Source: Maricaulis sp. (GTDB lineage: Bacteria; Pseudomonadota; Alphaproteobacteria; Caulobacterales; Maricaulaceae). Taken from it: DNA of 64,000 nt. Of the stretch, positions 18,229 through 25,987 are shown one piece after another. A program made the translations under genes and the position numbers. The notes beneath the pieces are model-generated. The model searched no databases. It had not been told where the DNA came from and worked only from the letters and a program-made list of their open reading frames with translations. The DNA is taken from positions 792,767 through 856,766 of the forward strand of contig NZ_JAEPNI010000002.1 in NCBI RefSeq assembly GCF_017643475.1, in the 5' to 3' direction. Position 1 is the first letter of the stretch. The number at the start of each line of letters is the position of its first letter.

Positions 18229-18801
18229 CTAGTCTGCGTGCTGCAGGATCGGCTTGGACCATTTCATGGCCTCGAACGCGTCATCCAGCTTCGTTTCCGC
18301 GATATGGTTGGTGTAGTTGGATAGCGTCTTCAGTGTCACGCCCGTGACCACGTCGAGAATATTGGCCTTGGTAAAGCCGGCCTCCATGAAGGTCTCGACA
18401 TCGGAGTTCTCCACCAGGCCGCGCTGGCGCACGACAGCGATGGTGAAACGGCGCAGCGCCTCCAGGCGCCTGTCTTCCTCGATTTCACGGCCTTCGCGGA
18501 TGGCCAGAAGGATCTCCCGATCCAGTCCCACGCTCAGCGACACGGTCGAGTGTGCAGCCATGCAGTAATCACAGTTGTTCTCGTAGCTGGTCGTCAGCAG
18601 GACAACCTGTTGCTCGATCGGCGTCAGGCTGGTCTGGCCGTAGACCGCCGACAGGGTGGTGTAGGCTTCAAGCGCGGACGGGGAGGCCGCAAGCTCACCC
18701 ATTAGATTCGGGATGAAGCCGTATTTGGACTTCACCGAACGCAGTGTTGCCTTGGCTTCTGCCGGCGCGTTGGTGTCGTCGAAGATGGTGAATTTGGTCA
18801 A
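18229..18801 (-). CDS. carboxymuconolactone decarboxylase/AhpD-like protein
   Basis: 190 residues in the all-helical CMD fold. The redox motif ENNCDYCMAAHS gives C77 and C80 spaced as CxxC and H84, as in AhpD alkylhydroperoxidases. The tail HIAETKLDDAFEAMKW is usual for the uncharacterised peroxidase-related subgroup. The start appears to be a TTG at 18801, with AAAGGGCG nearby; no in-frame ATG exists before residue 34. It probably reduces peroxides or serves as a thiol redox partner (inference). No obvious partner gene is adjacent. Confidence 0.85.
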   Translation of the reverse strand: MTKFTIFDDTNAPAEAKATLRSVKSKYGFIPNLMGELAASPSALEAYTTLSAVYGQTSLTPIEQQVVLLTTSYENNCDYCMAAHSTVSLSVGLDREILLAIREGREIEEDRRLEALRRFTIAVVRQRGLVENSDVETFMEAGFTKANILDVVTGVTLKTLSNYTNHIAETKLDDAFEAMKWSKPILQHAD

Positions 18802-18977
18802 GTTTTCGCCCTTTCCTGTATCAACAAGCGGATAATCCGCCTGAACGAGGCGCCGGGGTGGCGCACGGGCTCAGGGGGGATACCGCGTCGGCAGGGCGAA
18901 CAGCCATTGCCGAACTTAACGGCAACTCACTCAGGCTACGCTTTTGCGGGGCAGGTTGTTTGGGAGGGAAGGCCAAC
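18802..18977. other. intergenic region upstream of the AhpD-like gene
   Basis: I find no recognisable RNA family, repeat or operator. The first 100 bases must contain the minus-strand promoter of the AhpD-like gene. The stretch from 18838 to 18906 is GC-rich and could fold, but I cannot match it to a known riboswitch. The next 60 bases lead into the possible small ORF at 18978. Confidence 0.4.
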
Positions 18978-19037
18978 ATGTTCCGCTACGCAACCATAAC
19001 ACAACCACAACCCGGCTCCGAGTCCTCCAGCAAATGA
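18978..19037 (+). CDS. possible 18-residue small ORF
   Basis: ATG at 18978 preceded by a strong GGGAGGGAAGG, then 18 sense codons (MFRYATITQPQPGSESSK) and TGA at 19035-19037. It lies on the plus strand in the 299-base gap between two minus-strand genes. The peptide uses ATA, ACA and CAA codons that are rare in the neighbouring genes. It is not an obvious amino-acid-rich attenuator leader. It may be chance; the only direct support is the ribosome-binding site. Confidence 0.25.
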   Translation: MFRYATITQPQPGSESSSK

Positions 19038-19076
19038 AAAAGAAAACCGGAGCCCCCGCATGAGGAGAGCTCCGGT
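19036..19076 (-). terminator. intrinsic terminator of outer-membrane protein gene 1
   Basis: Stem ACCGGAGC / GCTCCGGT (19046-19053 with 19069-19076) about 25 bases beyond the stop; the minus strand continues with a T-rich tail (complement of 19036-19045). Confidence 0.8.
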
Positions 19077-19100
19077 CGATAACACGTATGACCTGAAGGC

Positions 19101-19610
19101 CTAGCCGCCAAACCGGCGAACATAGGTCAGACCCAGCACGTTCGCGCTGTCGTCATAGTCGATATAAGTATAGTCCAGACGGATGGAGTTGCGATCGTCA
19201 AAATCGAACTCGGCACCCACGCCCGCGGCCAGCGCGCCGTCGTCACCGGACGCATTGAACCCGGCCAGATTGGCCTCGACTTCCGAGTGGTAGTAACCGA
19301 CGCGGCCAAAGACATTGAAACCGTCAGTCCCGGTGCGGGCGACAGCAAAGGCGCCAACCCCGTAATTGAACTCGACATTCACCGGTGTGTTGGCAATCGT
19401 GACGGTGTCATCATCGAAACCGAAATTCAGCTGTCCTTCGACGCCGAAATTCTCGTTGAAGAAATAGCCGCCGCGCAGAACGATGGTATCGAAGTCTGCG
19501 GTCTCGAAATCAAACCGCTCGTAACCACCGGAGAAGTTGAACTCCTGGGCAGAGGACGACGCGGAAAGTGCCAGCAGGGCAGCGCTGGCGGCAAAAAGGG
19601 TACGCGACAT
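19101..19610 (-). CDS. small outer-membrane beta-barrel protein, copy 1
   Basis: 169 residues: a signal peptide ending near SSSAQ, then a mature part of about 147 residues of alternating amphipathic strands, which fits an eight-stranded OmpA-like/OMP_b-brl barrel. Strand-like segments include FNFSGGYERFDFE, TIVLRGGYFFNENFGVEGQLNFGF, FNVFGRVGYYHSEVEANL and the terminal ANVLGLTYVRRFGG. It is the last of three tandem paralogues, sharing the patterns DGALAAGVGAEF-DDRN, LDYTY and YVRR(F/L)GG. The terminus is Gly rather than the usual aromatic. Function unknown; it may be a structural or adhesion protein. Confidence 0.85.
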   Translation of the reverse strand: MSRTLFAASAALLALSASSSAQEFNFSGGYERFDFETADFDTIVLRGGYFFNENFGVEGQLNFGFDDDTVTIANTPVNVEFNYGVGAFAVARTGTDGFNVFGRVGYYHSEVEANLAGFNASGDDGALAAGVGAEFDFDDRNSIRLDYTYIDYDDSANVLGLTYVRRFGG

Positions 19611-19785
19611 GTTTAGCTACTCGCCTGTGTAAGAAAGTCCCTCGCTCTTACCCGGCCAATCTGACGACTAATCCTCTGCATCGCAACGGCTTTTCGGTTC
19701 ATCTGCATTACGTTTCCGCTAGGTAGATGAGCGCTGGATGAACACGCTCCCCGCAAACGCGAAATGCCTGGGCGACCACCTGCGC

Positions 19786-19820
19786 AAACAAAAAGAGCGG
19801 CCCCGACGGGACCGCCCTTT
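19786..19820 (-). terminator. intrinsic terminator of outer-membrane protein gene 2
   Basis: GC-rich hairpin (GGGCGGTCCC with GGGGCCGCTC, allowing G-U pairs) some 22 bases past the stop; the minus strand continues TTTTTGTTT. Confidence 0.75.
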
Positions 19821-19841
19821 CCAGACCGGATGGTCAAACGT

Positions 19842-20351
19842 TTAGCCACCGAGGCGGCGAACGTAGGAAATGCCGAAAATGCTGACGCTGTCATCAAAGT
19901 CGGCATAGGTGTAGTCGAGGCGCACGCCATTGCGCTCGTCGAGATACCACTCGGCGGCAACGCCAGCAGCCAGCGCGCCATCATCTTCGCTTTCGGAAAA
20001 GCCAGCAACATCAGCTTCGATGTCAGTATGGACATAGCCGAGACGTCCGAGCAGGTTGAAACCTTCGCCACCGGTGCGCGCAACTGCAAAAACGCCAGCA
20101 CCCCAGTTCTGCGACACGTCAACATCGGTGCCGAGGAAACGCACGGTGTCGTCACCAACACCGATATTCAGCTGGCCTTCAACGCCAAAAGTCTCATTGA
20201 AGAAGTGAGCACCGCGGAAGGCAACAGAGTCCAGCGACAGACCGTCAAAGTCGGCACGCTCGACACCCACAGAGATAGTGCTGTCCTGAGCAAAGGCACC
20301 AGCAGACAGGGCTACAACAGCTGCTGACGCAGCAACAATAGAACGAAGCAT
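19842..20351 (-). CDS. small outer-membrane beta-barrel protein, copy 2
   Basis: 169 residues with signal peptide (cleavage near AGAFAQ). It aligns along its whole length with its two neighbours: FNETFGVEGQLNIGVGDDTVRF, GFNLLGRLGYVHTDIEADVAGF, EDDGALAAGVAAEWYLDERNGVRLDYTY and ISYVRRLGG. Copy 2 and copy 3 share the start xxRSIVAAS and LGRLGYVH, so they look more like each other than like copy 1. An eight-stranded barrel is expected. Each copy has its own leader and its own terminator or hairpin, suggesting separate transcription of the three genes. Confidence 0.85.
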   Translation of the reverse strand: MLRSIVAASAAVVALSAGAFAQDSTISVGVERADFDGLSLDSVAFRGAHFFNETFGVEGQLNIGVGDDTVRFLGTDVDVSQNWGAGVFAVARTGGEGFNLLGRLGYVHTDIEADVAGFSESEDDGALAAGVAAEWYLDERNGVRLDYTYADFDDSVSIFGISYVRRLGG

Positions 20352-20488
20352 TAGTTTTCTCGCAACTTACTAGATAAACGGGCACTCATCCCCCGAGTGC
20401 TGGGCGGAACCTGCCCGCGCGCTTGCGTGTGCGCAATGCTTTTCCGGCAGGCTGATCACTTTACCAACTATTAGTTGCAAATATGCTA

Positions 20489-20516
20489 CAGGCCGCACCC
20501 AGCTGGGTACGGCCTG
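20489..20516. repeat. palindromic hairpin downstream of copy 3
   Basis: A near-perfect 28-base palindrome, CAGGCCG-ACCC-AGCTGGGT-CGGCCTG with one mismatch pair, placed 27 bases after the stop of the third barrel gene where the other two copies have terminators. No T run follows on the minus strand, so it may be a weak terminator or an RNA 3'-end stabiliser. Confidence 0.6.
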
Positions 20517-20542
20517 CAGGTACGCGTACAAATGAATTCGGC

Positions 20543-21055
20543 CTAGCCGCCGAAACGACGAACGTAGGAAATACCGTAGAAGTTCGCGCTGTCTTCATAG
20601 TCCGCCCAGGTGTAGTCGAAACGTACGCCATTGCGATCATCAAAGAAGAACTCGGCACCAACGCCAGCTGCAAAAGCTCCGTCATCTTCAGACACGGTGA
20701 TGCCGGCGGCATCTGCTTCCAGCTCGGCGTGGACATAACCCAGACGGCCGAAAAGGTTCAGGCCCTCATTGGTGTAGAGATTGGCAAAAGCGAATGCGCC
20801 AACGCCATAATCGAGGCTGATATCAGCGGTCACAACACCGAAATCGATAGATTCGTCATTGACGCCGAAATTCAGCTGGCCTTCCGCACCGAAGCGCTCG
20901 TTGAACATGTAACGGCCACGCAGAACGACAGTATCAAACTCGACGCCGTCGAAGTCGGCGCGGTCATAGCCGCCGGAGAAGGTGAAGTCCTGCGCCTGGG
21001 AAACCGACGCGAAAGAGAGTGCAGCCAGAGACGCTGCTACGATTGAACGTACCAT
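20543..21055 (-). CDS. small outer-membrane beta-barrel protein, copy 3
   Basis: 170 residues. Signal peptide ending near SVSQAQ; mature barrel with FTFSGGYDRADFDGVEF, TVVLRGRYMFNERFGAEGQLNFGV, GLNLFGRLGYVHAELEADAAG, AAGVGAEFFFDDRNGVRFDYTW and the terminal YGISYVRRFGG. It is the promoter-proximal member of the tandem triplet. It diverges from the cytochrome c gene across a 265-base region that holds no other gene I can see. The conserved DDRNGVR(L/F)DYT segment of copies 2 and 3 is close in DNA sequence too, consistent with recent duplication or gene conversion. Confidence 0.85.
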   Translation of the reverse strand: MVRSIVAASLAALSFASVSQAQDFTFSGGYDRADFDGVEFDTVVLRGRYMFNERFGAEGQLNFGVNDESIDFGVVTADISLDYGVGAFAFANLYTNEGLNLFGRLGYVHAELEADAAGITVSEDDGAFAAGVGAEFFFDDRNGVRFDYTWADYEDSANFYGISYVRRFGG

Positions 21056-21320
21056 TGGTAATTACCTGTTATTTCGAAACATTCACGGCAGCTTGGGGGG
21101 AGGTGCGCCGCCGAATGACGGGTATTTGGGATAGACCGCGAGCAGGTGCAAGAGGGCCACTGCGAAAATTCTGCAGTTGCGTTCTCAAGCCCATGACACC
21201 GACCGAATTCAGGGCGCGGCTACATAACGCATGCAGTTGAACGCGCTAGCCTGTTGCTTCCCTGCTCAGTGCATGTCAAACACGGGCAAATTTCAGCTGT
21301 CTAATCAATTGGGGGCGTCC

Positions 21321-21929
21321 ATGGGCGATCTCTTCTGGAACAAGGTTGCGGGCGTACTGATCGGCGGTGTGCTGATCGTTATCGTAATCAAGGAACTCGG
21401 CCACATTCTCATCCCGTCGCACGCGGTAACGCTCGACGAGGAACACGTCGCCTATCCGGTCGACTGGGCGGCCATCGAAGGCGAAGGCGGCGGCGAAGCT
21501 GTTGTCGAGGAATCCGGCCCGGTCGATTACGGCCTGCTGCTGGCCGCCGCAGACCTGACCAATGGCGAACGCCAGTTCCGCCGCTGTGCCGGTTGCCATA
21601 CGATTGAAGAAGGTGGCGCGTCTGTTCAAGGCCCGAACCTCTACGACATCGTGGGCAACGCCGTTGCCGCAAGAGCCGGCTTCTCCTACTCCGGCGCCCT
21701 GCCGGCGGGTGAGTGGAGCTATGAGAACCTCAATCTCTTCATCGAGAACCCGCGCGGTTACGCGCCGGGCACGGCGATGAACTTCAATGGCCTCGGCAAT
21801 GAGGGACATCGTATCGACCTGATCGCCTATCTGCGCGCTCAGTCGAACAACCCGCAGCCGCTGCCGGCCCCGCTGCCCGCAGAAGCGCCTGCTGAAGACG
21901 CCGCAGCCGAAGAGGCTGGCGAGGAGTAG
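21321..21929 (+). CDS. membrane-anchored cytochrome c (CycM-like)
   Basis: 202 residues. One N-terminal membrane anchor (about 9-27, uncleaved) and a periplasmic class I cytochrome c domain. Heme attachment is C89-AG-C92-H93 (RCAGCHTIEEGG) and the sixth ligand is M153 in GYAPGTAMNFNGL. IDLIAYLR near residue 165 is the usual C-terminal helix, followed by a Pro/Ala/Glu-rich tail. Such cytochromes carry electrons from the bc1 complex to terminal oxidases in alphaproteobacteria. The ATG at 21321 follows GGGGGCG; an upstream in-frame start lacks a ribosome-binding site. Confidence 0.9.
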   Translation: MGDLFWNKVAGVLIGGVLIVIVIKELGHILIPSHAVTLDEEHVAYPVDWAAIEGEGGGEAVVEESGPVDYGLLLAAADLTNGERQFRRCAGCHTIEEGGASVQGPNLYDIVGNAVAARAGFSYSGALPAGEWSYENLNLFIENPRGYAPGTAMNFNGLGNEGHRIDLIAYLRAQSNNPQPLPAPLPAEAPAEDAAAEEAGEE

Positions 21930-21954
21930 CACTCCCCGCACCCTGTTCAAAAAG

Positions 21955-21983
21955 AACCCCGCTGGAAACAGCGGGGTTTTTTC
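21955..21983 (+). terminator. intrinsic terminator of the cytochrome c gene
   Basis: Ten-base perfect stem AACCCCGCTG / CAGCGGGGTT with loop GAAA and a following run of six T (21977-21982). The A-rich left side may let it serve the convergent NlpC/P60 gene as well. Confidence 0.9.
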
Positions 21984-22001
21984 TTGGCCGGGTTTTACGA
22001 T

Positions 22002-22856
22002 CTAGCGCGGCAGGCGCACTATGGTCCGCACCGGGTTTTCGGCTACGCGAATGCGACGCTCGGCTTCTGCGAAAGGCTCCAGTGTCACATCCATGGTGAA
22101 GGCATTGGCGTGCAGCAAATGCTCACTGTCGGTCAGGATACCGACGTGGCCGGGCCAGAAGACAATATCACCTCGTACCCGCTCGACATCGGCGGTCACG
22201 TCGTCCCACATCTCCTTGAGAGCGGCTTCCTGCTGGTCGGCATCACGCGGCACGTCGATACCGGCAGCCATGAGCGCCATCTGCACCAGGCCGGAGCAGT
22301 CCAGCCCCAGGCTCTCCTTGCCGCCCCACAGATAGGGCGCGCCCAGATGGGCTTCCGCCACGGCGACAAAATCTCCGGCAAACTCGGTGAGAGGCGCTGT
22401 ATGTTCAGTCGTGACCCAGCCGGCACCTCGAGCTTCAACGAACCGGCCTTCGACCACGCCTGCCGCGAAACGGGCATTCAGGTTCAATAGCGCGATTGGT
22501 GGTTTCTTGAAATTCGGTTCGGGAAAAAGATAGGTGCGCAGGGCTGTGATCTTGTGATCGGCCTTGAGCGTTTCACCGCTCAGCGCGCCGGCCTCGACCC
22601 AGCCGACATATCCATCTGCCCGGGAAAATCCCCAGCACCAGCCTTCACGCTCTTCCAGGACCGCAAAGTCCTCACCGTAGAGCACCTGGTCGTCCATTCC
22701 GGCAGTGGCAGACGCATCACGGCGAATGGCAGCAGAGGGGAGAATGCAGCGGTGGTCAACCGGGTCGACATAGCGTTCGGCACTCACCCGGTCTTTCAGG
22801 AAACTTGCAGCGAGATCGGATCTGGCGGGCGTAAGGCGGCGATCCATTTCAGACAC
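22002..22856 (-). CDS. NlpC/P60 family cell-wall peptidase
   Basis: 284 residues with two SH3-like segments (about 30-95 and 100-155) and a C-terminal NlpC/P60 domain. Catalytic residues are C187 in GLDCSGLVQ, H237 in GHVGIL and N251 in LLHANAF. NlpC/P60 enzymes cut peptidoglycan stem peptides, typically gamma-D-Glu-meso-DAP. There is no signal peptide, so it may act in the cytoplasm on recycled muropeptides. The start is probably the GTG at 22856 with GGAGGAGAG upstream; ATG at 22847 is the alternative. Either way it overlaps the marR-like gene by 52-61 bases. Confidence 0.88.
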   Translation of the reverse strand: MSEMDRRLTPARSDLAASFLKDRVSAERYVDPVDHRCILPSAAIRRDASATAGMDDQVLYGEDFAVLEEREGWCWGFSRADGYVGWVEAGALSGETLKADHKITALRTYLFPEPNFKKPPIALLNLNARFAAGVVEGRFVEARGAGWVTTEHTAPLTEFAGDFVAVAEAHLGAPYLWGGKESLGLDCSGLVQMALMAAGIDVPRDADQQEAALKEMWDDVTADVERVRGDIVFWPGHVGILTDSEHLLHANAFTMDVTLEPFAEAERRIRVAENPVRTIVRLPR

Positions 22857-23197
22857 TTGACGCTCTCCTCCGCGTGGCTGGCGACGTTCTCGCCATAATC
22901 GTACAGGAAGACCGCCCCTTTGACAGTGCGGTGGACAGAGACATCCCGCTTGTCGTCACGATCCCGTTTGCGGCGGACAAAACCGTGCCCCTCCAACACA
23001 TCAAGCGCGCGGGTAACAGCGGGTTTGGGCAAATCGAGACGGGTGGAGAGCTCGCGGATTGAATCCGCTTCTGATCGCATGAAAACAGACAGCAGAACAG
23101 CAAACTGGCGCGATGACAGGTCCACATCGCCAGTCCGGACAACTTCCGAACTGACGCGATGCAGTGTCTCCAGCGATGTCATGGCCGCTGAAGCCAT
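22796..23197 (-). CDS. MarR-family transcriptional regulator
   Basis: 133 residues from the ATG at 23197 with GGGAG upstream. It has a winged helix: SRQFAVLLSVF, IRELSTRLDLPKPAVTRALDVLEGHGFVRRKRDRDDKRDVSVHRT is the recognition helix and wing (about residues 50-95). The conserved DxRxK-type wing is present as RDDKRD. It is compact at the C-terminus. Its 3' end lies inside the start of the NlpC/P60 gene, so the two are expressed together. Target genes and ligand are unknown. Confidence 0.88.
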   Translation of the reverse strand: MASAAMTSLETLHRVSSEVVRTGDVDLSSRQFAVLLSVFMRSEADSIRELSTRLDLPKPAVTRALDVLEGHGFVRRKRDRDDKRDVSVHRTVKGAVFLYDYGENVASHAEESVKCLKWIAALRPPDPISLQVS

Positions 23198-23232
23198 GCG
23201 CCTACTCCCGTGAACAACCCTGTTCGTTTGGG

Positions 23233-24582
23233 TCAGTCTACGAAACGGTCCTTGAGCATTTGGTAAACGGCGCGTGTCGCCTGGATCTCGCCGCCCTTGG
23301 GGCGCCCCGGACGGGGTTTGGGATTCCACGCGAAAATGTCGAAATGCACCCATTTTGTCGTATCGACAAAATTGCGCAGGAAAAGCGCGGCAGTGATGGA
23401 GCCGGCAAAACCGCTGCCATCGGAATTGACCAGGTCGGAAATCTCGCCGTCCAGATAACGATCATACCCGTCCCACAGCGGCATGCGCCACAGCGGGTCA
23501 TCAACCGTCTTGCCAGCGTCGGACAACGCCGCGGCCAGGTCTTCATCATCGGTATAGAAGGGCATGACTTCCGGACCGAGCGCTACGCGTGCAGCACCGG
23601 TCAGCGTTGCGAAATCAATGACCAGCTCCGGCTCGTCCTCACAAGCGCGGGTCAGCGCGTCACCCAGCACAAGGCGACCTTCGGCATCTGTATTGTCGAT
23701 CTCGACCTTGAGCCCCTTACGCGAGGCGATGATATCGCCTGGACGGAAAGCACCGGCGGAGACAGCATTCTCGACAGCCGGGACCAGCAGATGCAAACGC
23801 ACCGGAAGGTCCGTCGCCATGATCATGTGCGCAAGGCCCATGGCATTGGCGCCGCCCCCCATATCCTTCTTCATCAGGCGCATGAATTTCGCCGCCTTGA
23901 GGTCGAGACCACCACTGTCGAAACACACACCCTTGCCGATCACCGAGACACGCGGATGGTCGGGATTGCCCCATTCCAGTTCCAGCAGGCGCGGCGCCTC
24001 GCCGGCCGCCCGGCCCACAGCGTGGATCATCGGATAATTCTGCTCGACGAGAGCATCGCCCTCGGTCACGCGCACCTGGGCATCGAACTGCCCGGCCAGA
24101 TCGCGGAACGCCTGTTCCAGCCCGACCGGACCCATGTCCTGGGCCGGTGTGTTGACCAGGTTTCGCGTCAGTTCAGACGCATCGGCAATGGCGCAGACCG
24201 TCTCCGCATCGGCCTCGGACGGCAGGACCAGGTGCGCCGGCTCACGGTCGGCCGGCTTGTAGGTGGTGAACTTGTAGGCACCCAGACACCAGGCCACAGC
24301 GGCCAGTTCCGCATCCCACCCCTCCGGCAGGTTTTCGATACGCCATTCACCTACCGGAAGTGACAGGGCGGCGGCACCCAGCGCGAACTCGCTCTTGCCA
24401 TCACCGATACCAAACAGGGCTGCAACCTCCCCGCCCGGCAGCATGACAATTTCGCCTGGTTTTCCCTTGAAACGCTCGGCCACCGCTTCAGCGCCCAGCG
24501 CCGCGACGACCTCATCGCGATCCGCCTTGCTGACCAGGCGCAAGACACGGGCGTTTTCGGATTCGAGTGAGATGGCTGGCAT
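23233..24582 (-). CDS. leucyl aminopeptidase family protein (M17)
   Basis: 449 residues from the ATG at 24582, which has GGGAGGA upstream. The C-terminal catalytic domain is complete: K217 and D222 in GKGVCFDSGGLDLK, D240 in MKKDMGGGA, and the metal/catalytic signature NTDAEGR (D299, E301, R303). The N-terminal domain is shorter and unlike PepA, matching the PepB-like subgroup often annotated as leucyl aminopeptidase family in alphaproteobacteria. It is cytosolic and trims N-terminal residues from peptides. It sits 35 bases upstream of the marR-like gene. Confidence 0.93.
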   Translation of the reverse strand: MPAISLESENARVLRLVSKADRDEVVAALGAEAVAERFKGKPGEIVMLPGGEVAALFGIGDGKSEFALGAAALSLPVGEWRIENLPEGWDAELAAVAWCLGAYKFTTYKPADREPAHLVLPSEADAETVCAIADASELTRNLVNTPAQDMGPVGLEQAFRDLAGQFDAQVRVTEGDALVEQNYPMIHAVGRAAGEAPRLLELEWGNPDHPRVSVIGKGVCFDSGGLDLKAAKFMRLMKKDMGGGANAMGLAHMIMATDLPVRLHLLVPAVENAVSAGAFRPGDIIASRKGLKVEIDNTDAEGRLVLGDALTRACEDEPELVIDFATLTGAARVALGPEVMPFYTDDEDLAAALSDAGKTVDDPLWRMPLWDGYDRYLDGEISDLVNSDGSGFAGSITAALFLRNFVDTTKWVHFDIFAWNPKPRPGRPKGGEIQATRAVYQMLKDRFVD

Positions 24583-24675
24583 GGCGTCCTCCCGGCCGGC
24601 ATTTCGAAACAAGTTAACCCATTCTTGACCGGAGCGCGGCAAGTTCAAGTCGAACACTCAGCTAAAGGTGAGAAG

Positions 24676-25473
24676 ATGCGCGCCGCCCTCGTGACATGCC
24701 TTGTATCCGTAACCGCCCTGGCCGGTTGTGCGACGACGACGGCGCCGACCGAACAGGAACTGGCCCTGCGTGCTGAACTCGACGCCACCTCGATCGTTCC
24801 GGCCACCCGTGCAGAGCGTGATGCCATTAGCAGCCAGGACTTGCTGACCCAGGCCGCCTTCTGGGCCGAGGCCTATGAGCTCAACCCGTCCGATCGCGAG
24901 GCCTCGCTGGAACTGGCCAATGTACTGCGCCATATCGGCAATCCAGTGCGTTCAGCAGAAGTCTCCCGCCAAGCGCTGGCGCTCTATCCCGATGACAGCG
25001 AACTGCTCATTGCCTACGGCACGGCCATGGCTGCCAGCGGACGCGGTGCCGCCGCCATCGAACCGCTGACCCGCGCCAGCCAGGCCAATCCGACCGACTG
25101 GCGTACGCTGAACGTGCTGGGCGTTGCACTGGAACAGGCCGGTCAGAGCGACCGGGCTCAAACCACCCTGCGCGAAGCCATGCGTTACGCCCCCAGCGAA
25201 CCCTCCGTCATGTCCAACCTGGCGATGTCCTACGCACTCTCCGGTGAGGCGGGAACAGCCGAGCGCCTGTTGCGCGAAGCCATGATCCGCCCGGGCGCCG
25301 ATTCCACCGTTCGCCAGAACCTCGCGCTCGTGATGGCCCTCCAGGGGCGTTTCGACGAAGCGGAGGAAATGGCCCGCGTGGATGTGTCCCCGGAGATGGC
25401 GGAAGCCAACATGGCTTATGTCCGCTCCATGCTGACCAGCCAGCGTCGCTATGATGCCGTCGCCGGCCGCTAG
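24676..25473 (+). CDS. TPR-repeat lipoprotein, TadD-like
   Basis: 265 residues. The lipobox VTALAGC places C18 as lipidated residue. From about 70 to 240 it forms tetratricopeptide repeats: YELNPSDREASLELANVLRHIG, LALYPDDSELLIAYGTAMAASG, ASQANPTDWRTLNVLGVALEQAG, MRYAPSEPSVMSNLAMSYALSG and RPGADSTVRQNLALVMALQGRFDEAEEMA. It resembles TadD, the outer-membrane lipoprotein of Flp/Tad pili, but no other tad gene is present. The ATG at 24676 follows AAAGGTGAG. It diverges from the aminopeptidase. Confidence 0.85.
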   Translation: MRAALVTCLVSVTALAGCATTTAPTEQELALRAELDATSIVPATRAERDAISSQDLLTQAAFWAEAYELNPSDREASLELANVLRHIGNPVRSAEVSRQALALYPDDSELLIAYGTAMAASGRGAAAIEPLTRASQANPTDWRTLNVLGVALEQAGQSDRAQTTLREAMRYAPSEPSVMSNLAMSYALSGEAGTAERLLREAMIRPGADSTVRQNLALVMALQGRFDEAEEMARVDVSPEMAEANMAYVRSMLTSQRRYDAVAGR

Positions 25474-25565
25474 GGCTGGCAGGGCTGAAATACGGGTAAC
25501 GCCCGAGCACCGAAAGCACTGATCAACTCATCCTCGCGCTTGATGGGCGAAGGGGAGCATTGCTT

Positions 25566-25720
25566 ATCCTCCCCCTCGGGGAGGTGTCCCGAAGGGACGG
25601 AGGGGCCGGAGCGCGTAACGCGTAGGTATTGTGCTCACTGGCGTTAGCCCCCCCTTCGACCTCGCCTTCGCCGCTGGCTTCGGCGAGCCCACTTCCCCGC
25701 GAGCGGGGAAGATATCCACA
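25566..25720. repeat. intergenic palindromic repeat cluster
   Basis: A 155-base mosaic of short hairpins: CCTCCCC-CTC-GGGGAGG (25568-25584), GTCCC-GAA-GGGAC (25586-25598), one around TCGCC..GGCGA near 25665-25685, and CTTCCCCG/CGGGGAAG (25692-25711). The style matches the dispersed, GC-rich extragenic palindromic repeats common in alphaproteobacterial genomes. No gene is evident in 25474-25987. Confidence 0.6.
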
Positions 25721-25869
25721 GCGCTCGATCCTCCCCCATAATCATCCCACCTTCCCGAGGCGGGACGTTTCTAGACCGTTCCGGAATGTGGGGAGGTGTG
25801 ATGTCCTGGCCATTCTGGACATTGGCTGACACGTCATCGTCGGAGACGTGCGGCCGGTCAGGTCATTGC

Positions 25870-25944
25870 GTGCAGGGCGGTCTTTTCGGGACCACCCCAC
25901 ACCAACACCTATCGAGCCTTCCCGGTCCCCGGACCGCCCTGCAC
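25870..25944. repeat. large imperfect inverted repeat downstream of the amylase
   Basis: GTGCAGGGCGGTC (25870-25882) and its exact complement GACCGCCCTGCAC (25932-25944) flank 49 bases that contain a nested GGGACC/GGTCCC pair. The element begins 43 bases beyond the amylase stop. No T run follows, so it is not a standard terminator; an RNA-stabilising hairpin is possible. Confidence 0.6.
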
Positions 25945-25987
25945 TCCCGTCATCACTCCAGCGCCTGGGCGCGTGGAGATTTTGGTG

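Noticed and set aside
20489..20516. Rho-independent terminator of barrel gene 3
   Set aside because: The hairpin is strong but no T run follows on the minus strand; kept only as a palindromic repeat.
24612..24628. CtrA-binding site (TTAACC..) between the aminopeptidase and TPR genes
   Set aside because: Only one half-site is good; the second half reads TTGAC instead of TTAAC at the required spacing.
25870..25944. Insertion-sequence remnant
   Set aside because: The inverted repeats are only 49 bases apart, there is no transposase fragment and no flanking target duplication.
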